Assembly (NCBI GenBank): GCA_937864045.1
Contig: CALMIF010000065.1
Span: forward strand, 1-48,533
Direction: 5' to 3'
Length of the DNA: 48,533 nt
Source of the DNA: an uncultured Aquabacterium sp.
GTDB lineage: Bacteria > Pseudomonadota > Gammaproteobacteria > Burkholderiales > Burkholderiaceae_C
The position numbers and the translations under genes were made by a program. Positions 17,590 through 26,085 of the stretch are shown piece after piece. Under the pieces are notes generated by a model. It was not told the origin of the DNA. It did no database searches and saw only the letters and a program-made list of their open reading frames with translations. How positions within the stretch are numbered: the first letter of the stretch is position 1; the number at the start of each line of letters is the position of its first letter.

Positions 17590-19892
17590 GCCCGCACCGC
17601 GACGGCGTGGGCACCGCCCGCCCGCATGAATCGGCCCACCTGCACGTGGCCGGCGCGGCGCCCTACATCGACGACCTGCCCGAACTGGCCGGCACCCTGC
17701 ACGCCGCGCTGGGCCTGAGCCCGGTGGCCTACGGCACGCTGCGCGGCATCGACCTGGCGACGCTGCGCGCCCAGCCGGGTGTGGTGGCGGTGTTCGGCGC
17801 GGGCGACATTCCCGGCGCCAACGACTGCGGGCCCATCGTGCATGACGACCCGATCCTGGCCGCTGACACGGTGCGTTACGTCGGCCAGCCGGTGTTCGCC
17901 GTGGTCGCCACCAGCCGCGACGCCGCCCGCCGCGCCGCAGCCCTGGCGAAACAGGTGCTGCAGATCGACCCGCTGCCCGCGGTGCTGACGGCGCTGGAGG
18001 CCCATGCGCAGCAGCAGTACGTGGTGCCGCCCATGCACCTGGCCCGGGGTGATGCCGAGGCCGCGCTGGCGGCGGCCCCGCACCGGCTGCAGGGAACCTT
18101 CAGCCTGGGCGGGCAGGAGCAGTTCTACCTGGAGGGCCAGATCAGCTATGCCCTGCCGCAGGAAGGCGGCGGCCTGCTCATCCACTGCAGCACCCAGCAC
18201 CCCAGCGAGATGCAGCAGGTGGTGGCGCATGCGCTGGCGCTGCCGGCGCACGCGGTGCAGGTGCAGTGCCGGCGCATGGGCGGCGGCTTCGGCGGCAAGG
18301 AAAGCCAGAGCGCCCTCTTCGCCTGCGTCGCCGCGCTGGCCGCACGCGCGCTGCAGCGTCCGGTCAAGCTGCGGCCCGACCGCGATGACGACATGCTGGT
18401 CACCGGCCGCCGCCACGGCTTCGAGTTCGCGTACGACGTGGGCCATGACGACAGCGGCAAGGTGCTGGGCGTCAGCGTCGACATGGTGGCCAACGCCGGC
18501 CATTCGGCCGACCTGAGCCCGCCGGTCTTGACCCGCGCGCTGTGCCACTTCGACAACGCCTACTGGCTCCCGGCTGTGGCCATGCACGGCTTCTGCGCCA
18601 GGACGAACACCCAGAGCAACACGGCCTTCCGCGGCTTCGGCGGGCCGCAGGGCGCGCTGGCCATCGAGGTCATCCTCGACCGCATCGCCCGCCGCCTGGG
18701 TGCCGACCCGCTGGCGGTGCGCCGGGCCAACTTCTACGGCACCACCAGCCACAACGTGACGCCCTATGGCCAGGTGGTCGAGGACAACATCATCGACCCG
18801 CTGGTGGCGCAGCTGGCCGGGCGTTGCGCCTATGCCGACAGGCGTGCGGCCAGCGCCGCCTTCAACGCCACCAGCCCGGTGTTGAAGAAGGGGCTGGCGC
18901 TGACGCCGGTGAAGTTCGGCATCAGCTTCAACGTCGCCCACTTCAACCAGGCCGGCGCCCTGGTGCATGTGTACGCCGACGGCTCGGTGCTGGTGAACCA
19001 TGGCGGCACCGAGATGGGGCAGGGCCTGAACACCAAGGTGGCACAGGTGGTGGCCCACGAACTGGGCATCGGCTTCGGCCGGGTGCGGGTGACGGCCACC
19101 GACACGCAGAAGGTGGCCAACACCTCGGCCACCGCGGCCAGCACCGGTTCGGACCTGAACGGCAAGGCCGCGCAGGACGCGGCGCGCCAGGTGCGCGAGC
19201 GGCTGGCAGCACTGTGGGCAGCGCAGGTCGGCGTGGCGGCCGGGGCGGTGCAATTCGCCAACGGCCAGGTGACGGCAGGTGACCACCGCATTGCCTTCGA
19301 CACCCTGGTCGTCCAGGCCTACACCGCCCGCGTGCAGCTGTGGAGCGACGGCTTCTACGCCACGCCCGGCCTGCACTGGGACCGCGCCACGCTCCAGGGC
19401 CGGCCGTTCTTCTACTTCGCCTATGGCGCGGCCTGCGCCGAGGTCGTCGTCGACACGCTGACCGGCGAGCACAAGCTGCTGCGCGCCGACATCCTGCACG
19501 ACGTGGGCCGCAGCCTGAACCCGGCGATCGACATCGGCCAGGTCGAAGGCGCCTTCATCCAGGGCATGGGCTGGCTGACGATGGAGGAGCTGCGCTGGCA
19601 TCCGCAGACCGGCCAGCTGCTGACGCATGCGCCCAGCACCTACAAGATCCCGACCGCCGACGACTGCCCGCCGCAGTTGCACGTGCAGCTGTACGACGCC
19701 GACAACCCCGCCGACACCATCCACCGCAGCAAGGCGGTGGGCGAGCCGCCGCTGCTGCTGCCGTTCAGCGTGTTCCTGGCGATCACCGACGCCATCAGCG
19801 CCGCCGGTGGCCACCGCCGCGACCCGCCGCTGCGTGCCCCGGCCACGCCCGAGGCGGTGCTGGACGCGCTGGATGCCGTGCGCGCCGGCTGA
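17586..19892 (+). CDS. xdhB: Xanthine dehydrogenase molybdenum-binding subunit
   Basis: A 768-residue catalytic subunit oxidising hypoxanthine to xanthine and xanthine to urate. Molybdopterin and active-site motifs are present: GGQEQFYLEGQ, RMGGGFGGKESQ, NTAFRGFGGPQG, GTEMGQGLNTK, and KAVGEPPLLLPF carrying the general-base Glu near residue 720. It starts 4 bp inside xdhA, so the two subunits are made together. The length is normal for the bacterial split enzyme. Confidence 0.95.
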   Translation: MSPHRDGVGTARPHESAHLHVAGAAPYIDDLPELAGTLHAALGLSPVAYGTLRGIDLATLRAQPGVVAVFGAGDIPGANDCGPIVHDDPILAADTVRYVGQPVFAVVATSRDAARRAAALAKQVLQIDPLPAVLTALEAHAQQQYVVPPMHLARGDAEAALAAAPHRLQGTFSLGGQEQFYLEGQISYALPQEGGGLLIHCSTQHPSEMQQVVAHALALPAHAVQVQCRRMGGGFGGKESQSALFACVAALAARALQRPVKLRPDRDDDMLVTGRRHGFEFAYDVGHDDSGKVLGVSVDMVANAGHSADLSPPVLTRALCHFDNAYWLPAVAMHGFCARTNTQSNTAFRGFGGPQGALAIEVILDRIARRLGADPLAVRRANFYGTTSHNVTPYGQVVEDNIIDPLVAQLAGRCAYADRRAASAAFNATSPVLKKGLALTPVKFGISFNVAHFNQAGALVHVYADGSVLVNHGGTEMGQGLNTKVAQVVAHELGIGFGRVRVTATDTQKVANTSATAASTGSDLNGKAAQDAARQVRERLAALWAAQVGVAAGAVQFANGQVTAGDHRIAFDTLVVQAYTARVQLWSDGFYATPGLHWDRATLQGRPFFYFAYGAACAEVVVDTLTGEHKLLRADILHDVGRSLNPAIDIGQVEGAFIQGMGWLTMEELRWHPQTGQLLTHAPSTYKIPTADDCPPQLHVQLYDADNPADTIHRSKAVGEPPLLLPFSVFLAITDAISAAGGHRRDPPLRAPATPEAVLDALDAVRAG

Positions 19893-19896
19893 CGGC

Positions 19897-20718
19897 ATGC
19901 ACGACCCGCTGAAGGCCGCCGCCCGCGCCTGGCTGGCCGCCGGCCGGCCGGCGATGGTGGTGCAGGTGCTGTCGACGCGCGGCTCGGTGCCGCGCGGGGC
20001 CGGCACGCGCATGCTGGTGGCGGCCGATGTGGTGACCGGCACCATCGGCGGCGGCCACCTGGAGCTGCAGGCCATCGACCGCGCCCGGGCGCTGCTGGCC
20101 GGTGGCCTCACGGCGCCGCAGGACCAGGCGATCGCCCTGGGCCCCACGCTGGGCCAGTGCTGCGGCGGCAGCCTGGTGCTGCGCACCGCGCCGCTGGACG
20201 CTTCAGCACTGGCCGCCTGGCCGGACGAGCCGGCGCTGTTCTCGCTGCAGCTCCACGGCGCCGGCCATGTCGGCCGCGCCATCGTGCGCCTGCTGCACGA
20301 CCTGCCCTGCACGGTGCAGTGGATCGATGGCCGCGGCAGCGAATTCCCCGCCGAGCCCGACCCGCCGCACATCGCCCGGCTGTGCGTGGATGCGGCCGAA
20401 GCCGAGGTGGACAACGCGCCGCCTGGCGGCTTCTTCCTGGTGCTCACGCACAGCCACGACCTCGATCTGGCGATCACCCAGGCCATCCTGCGGCGCGGGG
20501 ATGTCGGCTACCTGGGCCTGATCGGCTCGGCCACCAAGCGTGCGCGCTTCACGGCACGGCTGCGCCAGCGCGGCATCGATGAAGACAGGCTGGCACGCAT
20601 GACCTGCCCGATCGGCGTGCCCGGCATTCCGGGCAAGCAGCCGGCGCAGATCGCGGTGGCGGTGGTGGCGCAACTGCTGCAGGTGGCCGCGGCCAGGAGT
20701 GCGGTCAGTCCAGGCTGA
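19897..20718 (+). CDS. xdhC: Xanthine dehydrogenase accessory protein XdhC
   Basis: A 273-residue chaperone that binds and sulfurates molybdenum cofactor before insertion into XdhB. The N-terminal XdhC/CoxI domain has VLSTRGSVPRGAGTRML, TIGGGHLE and LGQCCGGSL. The C-terminal Rossmann-like domain has LHGAGHVGRAIV and YLGLIGSATKRARF. It follows xdhB by 4 bp. Its 3' end overlaps, head to head, the 3' end of a degenerate Bug receptor gene by 14 bp. Confidence 0.94.
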   Translation: MHDPLKAAARAWLAAGRPAMVVQVLSTRGSVPRGAGTRMLVAADVVTGTIGGGHLELQAIDRARALLAGGLTAPQDQAIALGPTLGQCCGGSLVLRTAPLDASALAAWPDEPALFSLQLHGAGHVGRAIVRLLHDLPCTVQWIDGRGSEFPAEPDPPHIARLCVDAAEAEVDNAPPGGFFLVLTHSHDLDLAITQAILRRGDVGYLGLIGSATKRARFTARLRQRGIDEDRLARMTCPIGVPGIPGKQPAQIAVAVVAQLLQVAAARSAVSPG

Positions 20719-21195
20719 TCGGCGCGCGCTGCAGCACTGCCTGGTGCTGCTGGAACTCCTGCCGCACCAGCGCCGTGAAGCGCGCCGCGCTGCCGCCGAA
20801 CGGCAGGTTGTCGGCGTTGCGCAGCAGGTCCTGCAGCACCGGGCCGTCCAGCACCTGGTTGACCAGTTGGTTCAGGCGCTGCACCACCCCCGGCGGTGTG
20901 CCGGCCGGCGCCATCAGGCCGAAGTCCGAGGCCAGGTTGGCCTCGGGCAGGCCCAGTTCGGCCCAGGTGGGCACCTCGGGCAGGCTGTCGAGCCGCTGCG
21001 GTGCGCCCACTGCAAGCGGCTTGAGCAACCCTTGGCGGATGTGCTGGCACCGGGCCGGTGGTCCACCTGCACTTGCACGCCCAGCAAGGGCGCCAGCTGC
21101 TCGGCCAGCGCGCGCAGCACCTGGTCACTGATGCCGCCTGGCGGGTACACCGGCAGGATGCGCACCGGGCCCGCGGGCCAGGCCAGCGGCCGCGG
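20705..21195 (-). pseudogene. Bug-family (TctC) solute receptor remnant with large internal deletion
   Basis: Two pieces of one family are joined in different frames. The N-terminal mature piece (about 21195 to 21043) reads WPAGPVRILPVYPPGGISDQ... and ends at VDHRPGA, lacking signal peptide and start. At about 21040 the sequence jumps to another frame with HIRQGLLKPLAVGAPQRLDS, then TWAELGLPEANLASDFG and a normal C-terminus. About 170 central residues that form the ligand-binding lobes are missing. The N-terminal side is fused without a gap to a LysR fragment. Non-functional in this form. Confidence 0.75.
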
Positions 21196-21647
21196 GCTGA
21201 AGCCCTGGGTCTCGCACAGCGCCAGCAGGTTGGCGTAGAGGCCAGGCGCCCCAGGCTGGCGCACCAGGATGAAGGCCTCGTCGCGCAGCGCGGTCAGCGC
21301 CAGCGGGCGCACCGCCGCGCCGGGGCGGTGCGCCAGCGGGTGGTCGATCGGCAGCGCCAGCAGGGCCGGCTCATGGAAAAGGGTCTCGAACAGCAGCCCC
21401 GGCGGCCGGCTGGTCGGCACGCGCAAGAAGCCGCAGTGCAACTGCTCGGCCTGCACCGCGTCGGTGATCTCGGCGGCATTGGCCTCGCGCAGGTCCAGCC
21501 CGATGTGGGGGTGCTGCTGGGGGCAGGCGCGCAGGGTGCGCGGCATGTCGGCGTGGGCGGCGGCCGAGCTGGTGAAACCCAGCGCCAGCCGCCCCTGCTC
21601 GCCCTGCGCCACCTGTTGCAGCCGGTCGCGCAGCGCATCGGCCCCCG
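21196..21647 (-). pseudogene. LysR-type regulator remnant (effector-binding domain only)
   Basis: The sequence begins abruptly at DALRDRLQQVAQGEQGRLAL, the linker after the DNA-binding part. It continues through GFTSSAAAHADMPRTL, GLDLREANAAEITDAV, EPALLALPIDHPLA and LYANLLALCETQGFSPR, all standard for the LysR effector domain. The winged-helix DNA-binding domain and the last 50 or so residues are absent. The right edge abuts a truncated PEP-CTERM gene on the other strand; the left edge runs into the Bug receptor fragment in the same frame. In many relatives such a regulator flanks a Bug receptor, so both probably came from one locus. Confidence 0.7.
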
Positions 21648-21648
21648 G

Positions 21649-22566
21649 ACCACCAACACGGACTTCACCGGCCGACCGCTGGCCAGCACCGCCACGCTGG
21701 CCTCCAACCAGCCGTCGGCGCGGGCCTATGTCGACCTGATCGAGGACTGGGTGCACACCGGCAAGGTGACCCTGGCACCCGGCCTGGCGCCGGTGACGAC
21801 CTTCACCGAACGCGACATGTTCCGGGCGCAGGACCGTCCGCCGGGCGGCAGCAACGCAGCGGCCGACGCGGCCTGCCAGGCAGCGGGCGGCGGCAGCTTC
21901 TGCACCAACACCAACAGCCGCGTCCTGGGCGAAAACCCCAACGCCAACCCCAACGCCAGGATCTACCTGCAGGAGACCTGGGCGCGGCCCGACCTGATCA
22001 ATGCACCCGGCGTCAAGCTGCCGCTCGACCTGGTGACGGCCCTGGCCACCTACGACCGCAACACGCCGGCGCCCAGCGACTACAACTCGCTGGAGGCCAT
22101 GACCGCGGAGATGGCCGCGGCGATGCAGACCATCCGCGACCATGCCGACGACGACGGCAGCGCAGGCCTGGCCGGCGTCGTTCCGACCGGCCGCGCCTTC
22201 CTGCGGGCGGTGCAGGACGGCGTGGCCACGCGCGACATGGACGCCGCCAGCGCAGCCACCGACGGCCTGATCGACCTGTGGTTCAACGACGGCACCCACC
22301 CCAGCGCGCATGGGTCCTACCTGAGCGCGCTGACGCTGTTCGGCAGCATCACCGGTCTGGACCCGCAGTCGCTGGGCCGCAACGAGCAGGCCGCCTTCGA
22401 CCTCGGCATCTCGCAGGCCGACGCCGCGGCGCTGCAGCGCATCGCCGCGCTGGAACTGGGCTTCCCGGCCGCCGTGCCCGAGCCGGGCCAGGCCGCGCTG
22501 CTCGTCGCCGGCCTGCTGGGCTTGGCGGGCTGGCACCGCCGCCAGGGCCGTCGGCCGGTGGCGTGA
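21649..22566 (+). pseudogene. PEP-CTERM protein with SGNH-hydrolase-like C-terminal part, 5' truncated
   Basis: About 305 residues without a start codon. Visible features are ARIYLQETWARPDL, the NDGTHPSAHGSYLSA segment with the Asp-x-x-His dyad of SGNH/GDSL hydrolases, and a C-terminal exosortase signal: VPEPGQ, a hydrophobic helix, then an RRQGRR cluster. The expected signal peptide and catalytic-serine block are missing. The frame is broken on the left at the LysR fragment (about 21648). In an intact state it would be exported and processed by an exosortase. No exosortase gene lies in the window. Confidence 0.65.
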
Positions 22567-22741
22567 GACGCCTGCCAGACGCGCGCCTTCCCGCTGCCTG
22601 TCCTCGGGTCCCGGGCCAGCCTCCGGCCCCGGCCCCGCCCCAGGTGCATCCTCGACACCCTGCGCCATCGCCACGGCCTGCCGGCCGTGGCGGGCGTGCT
22701 GTTGCGGGCGCCGGGATACCCAGCGCGTGGTCTGGGCGGCG

Positions 22742-23533
22742 TCAGGCCTGGCCCAGGCGTGCCAGGCCCTCGGGGTCGATCACCCGCACGTTGTAGCCGG
22801 CCACCTCGATCAGGCCCTGGCGGCTGAAGCTGCGCATCAGGCGCGACAGCGTTTCCGGCGTGATCGCCAGTTGCGAGGCGACATCGCGCTTGCGGTCGCT
22901 GAGGCGCACGATGCCCTGGCCGTTGCTGCCCGGCAGCGGCACGCAGCGCTGGTGCAGCCATTGCGCCAGGCGGCCCGGCGCGTCCTTGTGCATCAGCTCG
23001 TGGGTGTTGACGGCCAGCGCCTGCACCTCGCGCGCCAGCCCCTGGATCAGCCGCTGCGCCAGGCCGGGGTGGCTGGCCAGCCGCGCCTCCAGCTGCTCGC
23101 AGGGCAGCTCGATCACGCTGGCCGGGCCCATCGCCTGGGCGTCCATCGCATGGGCGCCGTTCAGCCAGGCCGAGCTCAGGTCCAGCCAGGCCGGGCCGCG
23201 CACGATGCGCTCGGTGCGCAGCACGCCGTCCGACGTGCGCAAGCCCAGCGCCACCTCGCCGCTGCGCAGCGCCACCAGGGTGCTGGCGGCCGTGCTGCGG
23301 CACAGCACGCTCTGGCCGGCGGCCACGTGGCGCTGGCTGGCCAGGGCCGCCAGGGTGGCCAGTTCGTCGTCCGACAGCGCCGGTGCGCCGAGCAGGCTGC
23401 TCCACAGCGCCGCGTCGGCCAGGGCCGCGCCCACGGCCGGCCCGCCCAGCGCCCGCAAGGGCTTGGCCGCCGCGAGGGGCGCGTCGGCGGCGGCCCGGCG
23501 ATCGGGGACGGCGGTGGCGTAGCTGTGTTCCAT
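22742..23533 (-). CDS. Crp/Fnr family transcriptional regulator
   Basis: A 263-residue regulator. A cyclic-nucleotide-binding-like beta-barrel (about 45-160) is followed by a dimerisation helix. The C-terminal helix-turn-helix contains RKRDVASQLAITPETLSRLMRSF, with the recognition helix E-T-x-S-R typical of FNR-like proteins. The N-terminal Cys cluster of true FNR is absent, so it should not carry an oxygen-sensing [4Fe-4S] cluster; Dnr-like or other ligand sensing is possible. An FNR-type box lies 109 bp upstream of the start (23642-23655), suggesting autoregulation. ATG 23533 precedes the conserved region; the frame extends upstream without coding character. Confidence 0.88.
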   Translation of the reverse strand: MEHSYATAVPDRRAAADAPLAAAKPLRALGGPAVGAALADAALWSSLLGAPALSDDELATLAALASQRHVAAGQSVLCRSTAASTLVALRSGEVALGLRTSDGVLRTERIVRGPAWLDLSSAWLNGAHAMDAQAMGPASVIELPCEQLEARLASHPGLAQRLIQGLAREVQALAVNTHELMHKDAPGRLAQWLHQRCVPLPGSNGQGIVRLSDRKRDVASQLAITPETLSRLMRSFSRQGLIEVAGYNVRVIDPEGLARLGQA

Positions 23534-23641
23534 GCGGTGTCTTGCCCGGTTGTGGGATCCGCTCCTGGGATCCGGTGACCAGGGGTCCAAGCCCCTGACC
23601 GACCCTGGCGGGCATGCTCCCGCAAGTGCGCGGCGGGGGGC

Positions 23642-23655
23642 TTGCGCTGGATCAA
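23642..23655. promoter_or_regulatory. FNR/Dnr-type box upstream of the Crp/Fnr gene
   Basis: TTGCG-CTGG-ATCAA matches the TTGAT-N4-ATCAA consensus at 8 of 10 positions and has the correct 4-base spacer. It lies between the porin 3' end and the regulator gene, so the regulator is its natural target. I did not find a convincing -10 box at the ideal distance. Confidence 0.5.
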
Positions 23656-23683
23656 CGGGGCGGCGGCGGCCCGCCCAAGGCAC

Positions 23684-23713
23684 GACGGCCACCCCGTTGC
23701 CGGGGTGGCCGTC
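23684..23713 (-). terminator. Strong GC-rich hairpin after the porin gene
   Basis: GACGGCCACCCC, a six-base loop, and GGGGTGGCCGTC form a perfect 12-bp stem 38 bp downstream of the porin stop. The U-tract after the stem is poor in either direction, so it may act by pausing, with Rho, or as a transcript-stabilising structure. Confidence 0.6.
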
Positions 23714-23750
23714 GCCAGGACACGCCAGGCCGGCTGACGCCGGCACGCCG

Positions 23751-24770
23751 TCAGAAGCGGTGGCGGACGCCGAAGGCGTAGCTGTTGCCGCTGGACAGGC
23801 CGCTCTTCTTCTCGTTCATGTAGACGGCGTACAGGTCGGTGCGCTTGGACATCAGGTAGTCGTAGCCCAGGCTCAGGGTCTTCTGGTCGGCGCCCACGTC
23901 GGGCGACAGCTGGCCGTACTGCACCAGCACCTTGCCCAGGCCGATGCTGTAGTCCGCGCCCAGGCCCCAGACCTTGATGGTGTTGTCCAGCGTCTTGTTG
24001 TCGTTGCTGCCGTACTGGGCGTACAGCTTCAGCGGCGCCAGGTTGTACGACGCGCCCAGCTGCCAGGCGGTGGTGTCGGGGTTGAAGGCGCCGGTGCCCT
24101 TCTCCACCTTCTGCCAGGCGACGCCGGCGGCCAGCGGGCCGGCGAAGTACAGCGCGCTCAGGCCCAGGTTGCGCCCGCCGCTGCCTTCGCCCAGCGCGGC
24201 GTGGGCGGTGAAGCTCAGGCCGCCGAAGCTGGGGCTGGCGTAGCGCACCGAGTCGCTCCAGCCGGTGTCGCCCGAGACCTGCACGTCGCTGGCCTGGGTG
24301 CGCGGCGTGGTGCTGCTGGTGAACGTGTGGCGGATCGACGGCGAGAAGCCGAACGAATCACCGAAGCTGTTGAACAGCAGGGTGTTGACGAACAGCGAGG
24401 TGGTGTTGCGGCCCAGCGTCAGCGTGCCGGCGGCAGGGCTGGTCAGGCCGACATAGGCATTGCGCGCCCAGAAGGTGTCGCCGTCGAAGCGGCCTGCGGC
24501 GGCGGTGTCGCTGCGCATGAACGACTCCAGGGCATACACCGTGCTCATGCCGCCGCCCAGGTCCTCGCTGCCCTTGACGCCGATGAAGCTGGTGGTCATG
24601 TTGCCGCTGTTGACGTTCTTGCTCGACTTGGCGCCCGGCGCCTGCGTGGCGCCGAAGGACAGGTCGATCAGGCCGTACATCGTCACCGAGGGCTGGGCAT
24701 GGGCGGTGGCGGCGCCGGCGGCGAGCAGGCAGGCAGCGACCAGGCGCAGGGGCGCGGAAGAGCGGGGCAT
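23751..24770 (-). CDS. Gram-negative outer-membrane porin (Burkholderiales trimeric type)
   Basis: A 339-residue porin for passive entry of small hydrophilic solutes. The signal peptide ends at AHAQ. The mature part starts SVTMYGLIDLSFG, and alternating beta-strand patterns run throughout. FIGVKGSEDLGGGM, FWARNAYVGL and the final strand YAFGVRHRF, with C-terminal Phe for BAM recognition, match the family. GGAG lies 5 bases before ATG 24770. A possible weak promoter (CTTGGC, 16-base spacer, TAGCCT) precedes it on the same strand. The gene stands alone and is followed by a strong hairpin. Confidence 0.93.
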   Translation of the reverse strand: MPRSSAPLRLVAACLLAAGAATAHAQPSVTMYGLIDLSFGATQAPGAKSSKNVNSGNMTTSFIGVKGSEDLGGGMSTVYALESFMRSDTAAAGRFDGDTFWARNAYVGLTSPAAGTLTLGRNTTSLFVNTLLFNSFGDSFGFSPSIRHTFTSSTTPRTQASDVQVSGDTGWSDSVRYASPSFGGLSFTAHAALGEGSGGRNLGLSALYFAGPLAAGVAWQKVEKGTGAFNPDTTAWQLGASYNLAPLKLYAQYGSNDNKTLDNTIKVWGLGADYSIGLGKVLVQYGQLSPDVGADQKTLSLGYDYLMSKRTDLYAVYMNEKKSGLSSGNSYAFGVRHRF

Positions 24771-24960
24771 CGGGACTCCGTGTCGTTGATGTTGGAAGTG
24801 CCGAGGCTAGCAAAGCCCGTGCCGCGCCAAGCTGACATGGGCCGCGGCTGTCGGTTGCCTGCAACGGTGCGGCGGGCCGCCGATCCGGTAGTCTGCGCAG
24901 CCGTGCCGTGCCGGGCCGCTGGTTGCTGCCGGCGCGTCCGCCAAGCCGACAAGGAGCCGC

Positions 24961-26076
24961 ATGACCACCACCTGCCTTCAGGTCCGCCAGGACCAGCTCG
25001 CCACCACCCGCACCGTCGACGCGCCCGATGCACCGCTGGCGCCCGGCCAGGTGCGTGTGCGTGTCGACCACTTCGCCTTCACCGCGAACAACATCACCTA
25101 TGCCGCCTTCGGTGCGGCCATGCAGTACTGGCAGTTCTACCCGGTGGCACCGGATGCCGACGGCACGGCCTGGGGCTGCATCCCGGTGTGGGGCTTCGGC
25201 CGCGTGGTGCAGAGCCTGCACCCCGGCGTGGCGGTGGGTGAGCGGCTGTACGGCTACTGGCCGATGGCCAGCCATGCCGTGCTGTCGCCGGTGAAGCTGT
25301 CGGCCGCCGCCCTCAGCGACGGCGCGCCGCACCGCGCCGGGCTGCACGCGGTCTACAACCAAGTCCAGCGGGTCAGCGCCGACCCGTTCTACACGGCCGA
25401 CAGCGAGGCCGCCCAGGCCCTGCTGCGCCCGTTGCTCCTGACCGCCTGGCTGATCGATGATTTCCTGGCCGACAACGGCTTCTTCGGCACCACCGATGCG
25501 GGCGCCCGCGGCCTGATGCTGCTCAGCTCGGCCAGCAGCAAGACCGCCATCGCCACCGCCGCGCAGCTGGCCAAGCGGCCCGAGGTCGAGGTCATCGGCC
25601 TGACCTCGGCCGGCAACGTCGCGTTCTGCCAAAGCCTGGGCATCTACAGCCGCGTGCTGGCCTACGACGGGCTGGATGCGCTGCCGGCCGATGCGCCGGC
25701 CGTCTATGTCGACTTCGCCGGCAGCGGCCCGCTGCGGCTGGCGATCCACAGCCGCTTCAGCCGCCTGGCCTACAGCTGCTCGATCGGCGGCACGCATGTC
25801 GACCAGCTCGGCGGCGCCAGGGACCTGCCGGGCCCGAAGCCGACGCTGTTCTTCGCCCCCGCCCAGGTGAAGAAGCGCCACGCCGACTGGGGCGCAGCCA
25901 CCTTCGACCAACGTCTGGTGGGCGCCTGGCACAGCTACCGCCAGCAGGTGGCGGCGGCCAACCCGCCCTGGCTGGTGGTGCAGCAGCACCGGGGCGCCGC
26001 CGCGGTGCAGGCCGCCTATGCCGAGGTGCTGGCCGGCCGCGGCGACCCGCGGCTGGGGCACATGCTGGGGTTCTGA
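24961..26076 (+). CDS. DUF2855 family protein
   Basis: A 371-residue protein of unknown function. It has an MDR-like (zinc-free alcohol-dehydrogenase-like) plan: an N-terminal GroES-like part (LAPGQVRVRVDHFAFTANN, VWGFGRVVQS) and a C-terminal Rossmann-like part (LMLLSSASSKTAIATA, VEVIGLTSAGN, VYVDFAGSG). No zinc-ligand pattern is seen. Many homologues are annotated only as DUF2855. It is monocistronic, divergent from the porin and convergent with idnD, with just 9 bp between the two stops. Confidence 0.85.
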   Translation: MTTTCLQVRQDQLATTRTVDAPDAPLAPGQVRVRVDHFAFTANNITYAAFGAAMQYWQFYPVAPDADGTAWGCIPVWGFGRVVQSLHPGVAVGERLYGYWPMASHAVLSPVKLSAAALSDGAPHRAGLHAVYNQVQRVSADPFYTADSEAAQALLRPLLLTAWLIDDFLADNGFFGTTDAGARGLMLLSSASSKTAIATAAQLAKRPEVEVIGLTSAGNVAFCQSLGIYSRVLAYDGLDALPADAPAVYVDFAGSGPLRLAIHSRFSRLAYSCSIGGTHVDQLGGARDLPGPKPTLFFAPAQVKKRHADWGAATFDQRLVGAWHSYRQQVAAANPPWLVVQQHRGAAAVQAAYAEVLAGRGDPRLGHMLGF

Positions 26077-26085
26077 TCCGCCGGC

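Noticed and set aside
22742-23533. True oxygen-sensing FNR
   Set aside because: The N-terminal Cys cluster needed for the iron-sulfur centre is not present.
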